DNA of 64,000 bases. It comes from Adenanthera pavonina. Its lineage: Eukaryota > Streptophyta > Magnoliopsida > Fabales > Fabaceae. Below, piece by piece: positions 58,575 through 64,000 of the stretch (the stretch's first letter is position 1; every line of letters starts with the position of its first letter). The notes under the pieces were generated by a model. It saw only the letters and a list, made by a program, of their open reading frames with translations. It was not told the origin of the DNA and did no database searches. The stretch lies in assembly GCA_026686845.1 (NCBI GenBank), contig JAIVEN010000013.1, forward strand, positions 12,234,001 to 12,298,000, given 5' to 3'. The position numbers were made by a program, and so were the translations under genes.

Positions 58575-61084
58575 TGTAATATCCTAAATTTTTATCAGGT
58601 ATTAAATAATGTAGAAAGTGGAAATGGAAAATATCTTGAAATGTATGAGGAATTATAGAAAACAGAGAGACATAGAAAAAGACGGAAAAAGGCAAAAAAT
58701 GTCATTTTTCCAGGTTAAAAGGAAAAATAAAAAAATTATATTTTGATCCCAAGAAATAAGAAATCTCTGCAAAATGATCTTTAGAATAAAGAATTTAGTG
58801 CAATTTATCTGTGTAAAATAACAAGAAAGGACCTGAAAGTTTTAAAAATTATAAATTTGCCTAAGTTAAGGAATTTTTTTTTAAAATATGAAAAATTATA
58901 GTCAAAATGAAACTCATGACGAGTTAAATCCAATGAAATACTATTTAGAAGCTAATTAAATCAATATGGTTTAATATTGGGCTTTAAGTTCTAAAGTTAA
59001 AATTTAATCGAATAAATGTTATTTTAGACTGCAGAAAAAGCAGTGCAATTTCAAGAACAGCAAAATGGACCACACCCAAATGTATTTTGGGTTAAGATAA
59101 TGATGTTAATTCAAAAGTAATTATTTAAATAGTCCTATACCAATTTAATGATAATTATGGCAAAAGTAATTAATCAGTACGGGTAAAATTAATCGGTAAA
59201 AGTTATATTTGTCCATTAAAATTATTGAAGCAATTTTTGGATAAAATTGCCCTCAAAATGGTGTTTGAACAACAGAGGGGATAATGGAGGAATTTTTCAA
59301 AAGCTTTAATAAAATAACTCAATTTTGGTTAATTAAACTAAGGTTACTACTCACTTCTCTCATCTCTCTCCTCCAATGCTTTGGTTAAGCTAACAAGACC
59401 ACTTATTTACCTTCATTTTGGTTTGCAAAATAGAAACAAAGAGTGAGAGGGAGTGAAAAACAAAAAGAAGAAAGGAAGAGCAAGAAGAGGAAGTTGGAGC
59501 TCAAGTGACCAAGGTAAGGTATTTTGGTCTTTAGCTTGTCTATTCAAGTGTTTAGGAGTGTTTTTATGGAGTTTTCTTTCCTCTTTTTCCTCTAAAATTT
59601 TCGGCCATGAGAGAAAGTTGAGCCATGGCCAAAGGCATGTAGGAAAAGGCAAAATGTTCTAGGAAGCATCAATATGTCATTAGATTGCAAGTTGTTGAAG
59701 TAAATATTTTTCCCTATTTTTATGCAATTTTTTTCCAAACCTAGGGTTTGAGTTAGAGTGGGAATTTCATGATTTTGACCCCAAAAATATATTCTTTGGG
59801 TCCAAGATAGGTTAGAACAAATGTATTATGCAAGAAATTACTAAAGGAAAGCAAAGTGAATGCTTAGAGTTAAAGTGAGCATTTTGTGTTGGAGGTCATG
59901 CAATAAGTGGTTTATGGCCTTGTTTTATGATGCTATAGAATTCAAAGAGGTGTTAGGAAACCAAAGGAAGGGTGTGCAAAGTTTGGATGGAATTGGAAAC
60001 CTCTAAGGTAGTTAATGTCTCTTTATGTTCATTATTATCCTACTTTATTTTTATGAAGTTTGTTAATATGCCATGTGTTTGGTTGATTGTTTTATGATGA
60101 ATTTGCATTGTTAGCTAGTTGTTTGAAGGGTCTTCTTGTGACCCTAGGATATTTATTTTACGAAGTGTTGCCATGCCAAAATTTCTATGGAATACAATGG
60201 CATAATATGTTCTATTGATTTTTAATGATGATTTTATGAATTGATGTTAACAATGTATGCATAATTGGACATAACCATTGGGATTCCTTGAATCTTATTC
60301 CTTCCAAATGTTATACTATTTTAGGTTCAAACAAATCATAGCAAGGTTATCCAAGAAGTCAAAGGAAGGAAAGAGAAGTTGGTGTATAAGTTGTTAATAC
60401 TTAGAATAGTGTTACTTTATGAGCTTTTATGTAAAACCATATGGAATATGTTAATTCTGTATCTTCATATCACTATGTTCCCTTGAGTCTTATGTAATGT
60501 ATTTCTAAGTATGAGACTAAGTTATGACCATGTACGTGATGTATGAAACCTATTTTGCAAAGTTTATGGATAGTGATAGTTAACATGACCCTATCTAGGT
60601 AATTCATACACTATTTAGGTATTTTGTGATCAAACATATGAGTATTTATATGGATGGAAACTAGACAAAAAGAGTTTTCCGTATACATAAAGATCACTTC
60701 ATTTAGAGTTATGTATGAATTTCTATAATTTTTCACAAATAAGGTCAAAATCAGAATTTTTAGAAAATGACTATATCTACAGTCCATTTTGGAAAAATTA
60801 ACTGTATAAATTGACCCATTAAAAGCACTGTTTCTTTTTTTTTTTCCATGTAGAGAATCTTTTTAGCTATTTATAGAGATTTGAATCACTCCAAGAAAAT
60901 TTTTGTAAAATAAGATATGAATTTTCAAATTTGTCAGGTAAAATGTGAATGGCCAAGTGAATAGTACATGCGAAGAATGAAAATTCTATTTTGAATTTAT
61001 TTTAATTCAAGCCTCTAAACTATGATGAAAGGACTCTATATTAGTCTAATAATGGGAAATTAGGCCTAAAATTAAGGTGTGACA
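58575..61084 (+). repeat. Solo LTR of a Tekay/Del-like gypsy element, second copy
   Basis: The 2510-base unit starts TGTAATATCC and ends AAGGTGTGACA, with flanks CTGAT and CTAAT (one mismatch). It matches the solo LTR at 8462-11511 in order, for example near the end (AACTATGATGAAAGGACTCT here and AACCATGATGAAAGGTATCT there). It landed between the 3' LTR and the coding part of the copia element, so it is younger than that element. Confidence 0.8.
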
Positions 61085-61129
61085 CTAATACTCTCCCTTA
61101 ATCTGGTAAATAGATATTTATCCTTCCTA

Positions 61130-61610
61130 ACTTGTCTCCTTGCTCTTCAAACTTCTTTCTTGCAAGCGCATTTGTCAATATATTTGCCACTTGGAGATTT
61201 GTAGACACATAGGATATATCAATCACCTTTTCTTCAATTTTTTCTTTATTGAAATGCCTATCCACTTCAACATGTTTTGTGCAATCATGTTAAATAGGGT
61301 TTGTAACAATTCCAATGGCTGTCATATTATCACATTGTATCTTTATAGGATTAGATATATCAATTTCTAGTTCCCTTAGTATCATTGTAATCCAAATTTC
61401 TTCACAAATTCCATGTGCAAGAGCCATGTATTCTACCTCAGCTGAACTTCTAACTACAACATGTTTTTTACTATGCCATGTTACCAAATTTCCCTAAATA
61501 TATGTATAATACCCAGTTGCAGACCTCTTGTCAGTGACTGATCCAGCCCAGTTAGCATCAGTATACACTTCAACACCTCTTTGATGTCCCTTAGCAAATA
61601 GAAGCCCTTT
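61130..61610 (-). pseudogene. RNase H fragment of the broken copia element
   Basis: The minus strand shows GLLFAKGHQRGVEVYTDANW, then AGSVTDKRSATGYYTY, a stop, NLVTWHSKKH, VVVRSSAEVEYMALAHGICE and CDNMTAIGIV, then KHVEVDRHFNK. The order is that of copia RNase H, with several stops. Confidence 0.8.
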
Positions 61611-61620
61611 ACCCGATGTC

Positions 61621-62344
61621 TTTTTTTTTTTCGGTGTTCAATATCAATTCATTCCAAATCACCACAACAAACAAAACACACAAATAAAGGAAAAGAGATC
61701 ATTAGGCTACTTTCTTGGAAGGGTTCCTAATCATCTATTTCGAAAACTCTTTTGTGGTAAAAAACTGCACCATATACAAAAACCAAGGATTAGGGATCCT
61801 ATACAACATTACATGTTCCTAAAAATTCTAATTCCCCCCCTTACAATTTTTGGAACGCATGATTTCTCCTTCACGTAAATTTCAGCTTTAATCCTCCACA
61901 GGATTTACTGTTGAGAAGTTTGGACATTCCTAAACACCCTAGAGTTCCTTTCTCCCCATATATGATATGCAACTGCAGCTACTACTACAAATAACACATT
62001 TTTTTGCACCTTATTATGCTTAAAAGGATGCATCAAAACTTGTTTCCAACTTCTGGACCTTCTACTAACAGATCTAGAATCAATCCAAACCATAGCATCG
62101 TTTAATAACTCCTTAGACCACTCACATTCAAAGAATAAATAATTCACTAATTCTTTATCAAGTTTACAAAGCACACATTTAGGAGAGTCAACCTGACAAT
62201 TAAAAGAAAGCAGCCTATCCTTTGTAAGTGATCTTTTCCTAAGGATCAACCACAAAATAAAGGAATGTTTTGGCAAAGTATATTTCCCTCAAACAAAGAG
62301 GGTTGGACAAACTTGGTACCTTGTCCTTGAAGCCACTTATAACC
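61621..62344 (-). mobile_element. 5'-truncated LINE 3' end with zf-RVT domain
   Basis: On the minus strand the fragment starts within a reading frame (YKWLQGQGTKF-type residues), continues through IPKHSFILWL-like MPKHSFILWL, RSLTKDRLLSFNCQVDSPKC and VLCKLDKELVNYLFFEC to the end of the ORF (62276-61905), and finishes in a poly-A tract (11 T on the plus strand at 61621). The C-x2-C of the reverse-transcriptase zinc-binding domain is present, but the usual His before LFFEC is Tyr. 5' truncation with a poly-A tail is typical of LINE insertion. It splits copia RNase H. No clear target duplication was found. Confidence 0.75.
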
Positions 62345-63380
62345 TGCAGATACTTTAGAATCCTATATGTTGTTCCCATGTGCTTCTTTCATGGATTGTA
62401 CATAAATTAGCTAATAACATTGATTGGAAAACTGATATCTAGTTGTGTATGTGACAAGTATATAAATTTGCCAACCAACTTCTAATATTTCCTTCTATCA
62501 ATAGAAGCTCCCTCTTGCTTCAATCCATTCTTGAAGTCAGATTCTATAGGTGTATCTACTAGCATAGCACCGAGCATCCCCGTTTCTCTCAATAGGTCAT
62601 GTGTATACTTCCTTTTTGACACACTAATCCCTTTATAGAACCTTGCCACTTCCATTCCCAAAAAATACCTTAACTTACCTAGGTCTTTAACCTCAAATTC
62701 AGTGACTAAGTTTCATTTCAGTCTTTCTATTTTAGCAACATCATCACCAATAATCACAATATCAGCAACAAAGACAATAAGTATAGGTTTTTTCCCATTA
62801 GCACAACGGAGAAACAAAGTATGGTCAACTTAAATTTGCACAAAGCCAAGTTTCATAATGACACTAGTAAATCTCTCAAACCAATCTTGTGGGGACTGTT
62901 TGAGCCCATATAAAGATTTTTGAAGCTTATATACCTTACTGCCATTAGATGAATTCCTCAGGCCTTGTGGGACTTCCATATACACATCTTCTTCTGAATC
63001 CCTATTCAAGAATGTATTCAATACATCTAGTTGATGAAGTGACCATTCTAAATTGGCTACCAAAGAAAGAAGCAGTTTAATAGTATTGAACTTAGCCACC
63101 GATGTGAATGTTTCCTCATAATCGATGCCACAAGGTTAAGCAAATCCTTTGGCAACCAATCTGGCCTTGTATATACTAATACTACCATCAACATTATATT
63201 TAATAGTGAAGACCCACTTACACTCTCTATAGCTTTTCCTTTAGGGAGATTAGTTATCTCCCAGGTTTCATTCTTTAATAAGGCATTTAATTCTTCAGCT
63301 ATAGCCTTCTTTCATTAAGATAATAGATTGCTTCTTTGGAGGTTGAAGGAGTTTTTTTCTTCAGATATGCTAATGACAAA
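62345..63380 (-). pseudogene. Reverse transcriptase fragment of the broken copia element
   Basis: The minus strand has LLSLVANLEWSLHQLDVLN, RDSEEDVYMEVPQGLRN, KSLYGLKQSPQDWFERF, then IVFVADIVIIGDD and RYFLGMEVARFYKG. The catalytic YVDD is FVAD here, losing a metal-binding Asp. Stops are frequent. The upstream part (63300-63380) covers the start of the RT region and then ends at a junction. Confidence 0.85.
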
Positions 63381-63387
63381 GGAAATT

Positions 63388-64000
63388 GCAAGCTCTTGGA
63401 ATAGAGCATCAAATTATACTGAGGCAATTGCAAGAAGCCCACTGAATTCTTGCAAGATAGTAGAAAATCTCAAATGGTAGTTTGAGGACTGGACGTAGGT
63501 CAAGATTAAGAGACCGAACTAGAATAAACATATGTGTCTTCTCTTCCCTTATACTGCTTTCATTGTGTTATTCTTTTGTACTATGTTTTTACTGTCACCT
63601 TTGCTTTTATCTCTCTCTTAACTTTTGTAGAAAATTTTAATCTTCCTAATTCACCCCCATCTTGAGAAGCCAGCATATCTAATAAGTGGTATCAGGGCCG
63701 ACTCCTAAACAAAGGATTTAACAATTAGGGAAATTCAATGGCTAGCTTTGGAGAAAGCATATTACCTGAGGGAAACAACACAAACAGACCACCTGGCTTT
63801 AGTGGAGAACACTATGGATACTAGAAGATGAGAATGCAAATCTATCTCCAGTCTATTGATCTAGATATCTGGTATGTCATCCAGAAGGGAGCTTTTGTCC
63901 CAATGAAGCTGCATGATGATGGGAAATACAAGGAGAAGCCAGAAGATGAGTGGAATGAGGAAGATAAGAGAAGAGTCCTACTGAACTTTAAAGCAAAATA
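63388..64000 (+). mobile_element. 5' part of a Sirevirus-like copia element, running off the window
   Basis: A 5'-truncated LTR (63388-63684) is followed by a primer-binding site TGGTATCAGGGCC (63687-63699) and a gag start at ATG 63738. The LTR matches the 3' third of the solo LTRs at 6102 and 54685, including GCAAGAAGCCCA and the U5-like block at 63485-63528. Pol lies beyond the window. The left junction with the minus-strand copia is abrupt. Confidence 0.8.
63738..64000 (+). pseudogene. Copia gag N-terminus, partial, with a nonsense codon
   Basis: Translation starts MASFGESILPEGNN and follows the DUF4219/UBN2-type pattern RPPGFSGEHYGY, a stop, then KMRMQIYLQSIDLDIW. The stop TAG at 63822-63824 stands where Trp (TGG) is expected in this family. 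The frame after it stays open to the window edge, so this single change may be the only visible break here. It resembles the minus-strand gag at 17113. Confidence 0.8.

Larger units (their letters stand above)
58337..63387 (-). mobile_element. Broken minus-strand Ty1/copia element with nested insertions
   Basis: Its 3' LTR lies at about 58337-58574, and the RNase H to RT region runs to about 63380 on the minus strand. The 5' LTR, gag, protease and integrase are missing. It is interrupted by a 2.5 kb gypsy solo LTR at the LTR/polypurine edge and by a LINE fragment in RNase H. It is related to, but diverged from, the element in GSTL intron 8 (similar LTR layout and the word GGCCCATTCT near the end). 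Confidence 0.75.

Noticed and set aside
1..64000. tRNA, rRNA genes and CRISPR arrays
   Set aside because: No cloverleaf with A and B boxes, rRNA core or regular repeat-spacer array was seen; the TGGTATCA words are retrotransposon primer-binding sites.

Overview
The window looks like nuclear DNA of a eudicot plant. It is AT-rich and has three intron-split nuclear genes with plant-type GT-AG splice sites and organelle-type N-terminal extensions, set among nested LTR retrotransposon remains. The species cannot be named from this sequence alone.

Layout. Positions 1-18636 are a nested retrotransposon block with no host gene: the 3' end of a Sirevirus-like Ty1/copia element with an env-like frame (1-5418), inserted in a minus-strand Ty3/gypsy LTR (5419-11570) that also carries a copia solo LTR and a Tekay/Del-like solo LTR; then a truncated copia LTR, more gypsy-like noncoding DNA, and a minus-strand copia 5' half whose gag is split by a 2.4 kb insertion. 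Positions 19393-27437 hold a complete nine-exon nitrilase-like gene (NLP1 / deaminated glutathione amidase type, 327 aa). Positions 27438-33200 hold a foldback MITE and two gypsy gag-pol remnants in opposite orientations. Positions 33265-44401 hold a complete ten-exon lambda-class glutathione transferase gene (304 aa). Its 8.1 kb intron 8 contains a structurally complete but mutated minus-strand copia element (36394-41439) and a TRIM-like remnant. Positions 47542-51922, minus strand, hold a complete seven-exon phosphatidylglycerolphosphate synthase gene (345 aa) with a Tourist-like MITE in intron 4. Positions 52000-64000 are again nested transposons: a copia solo LTR inside a gypsy LTR, a broken minus-strand copia that carries a Tekay-like solo LTR and a LINE 3' end, and the start of another Sirevirus-like copia that runs off the window.

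Functions. The three host genes are not one pathway. They cover repair of deaminated glutathione (NLP1), glutathione-dependent thiol chemistry (GSTL) and phosphatidylglycerol synthesis for plastid and mitochondrial membranes (PGPS). All three encode an N-terminal extension followed by an in-frame internal methionine near the conserved domain, so dual targeting is possible for each. Exon boundaries were placed by hand from conserved protein sequence, GT-AG sites and phase, and each model gives one uninterrupted frame from ATG to stop. The transposon calls rest on LTR ends, target-site duplications, primer-binding and polypurine tracts, and recognisable gag/IN/RT/RNase H motifs.
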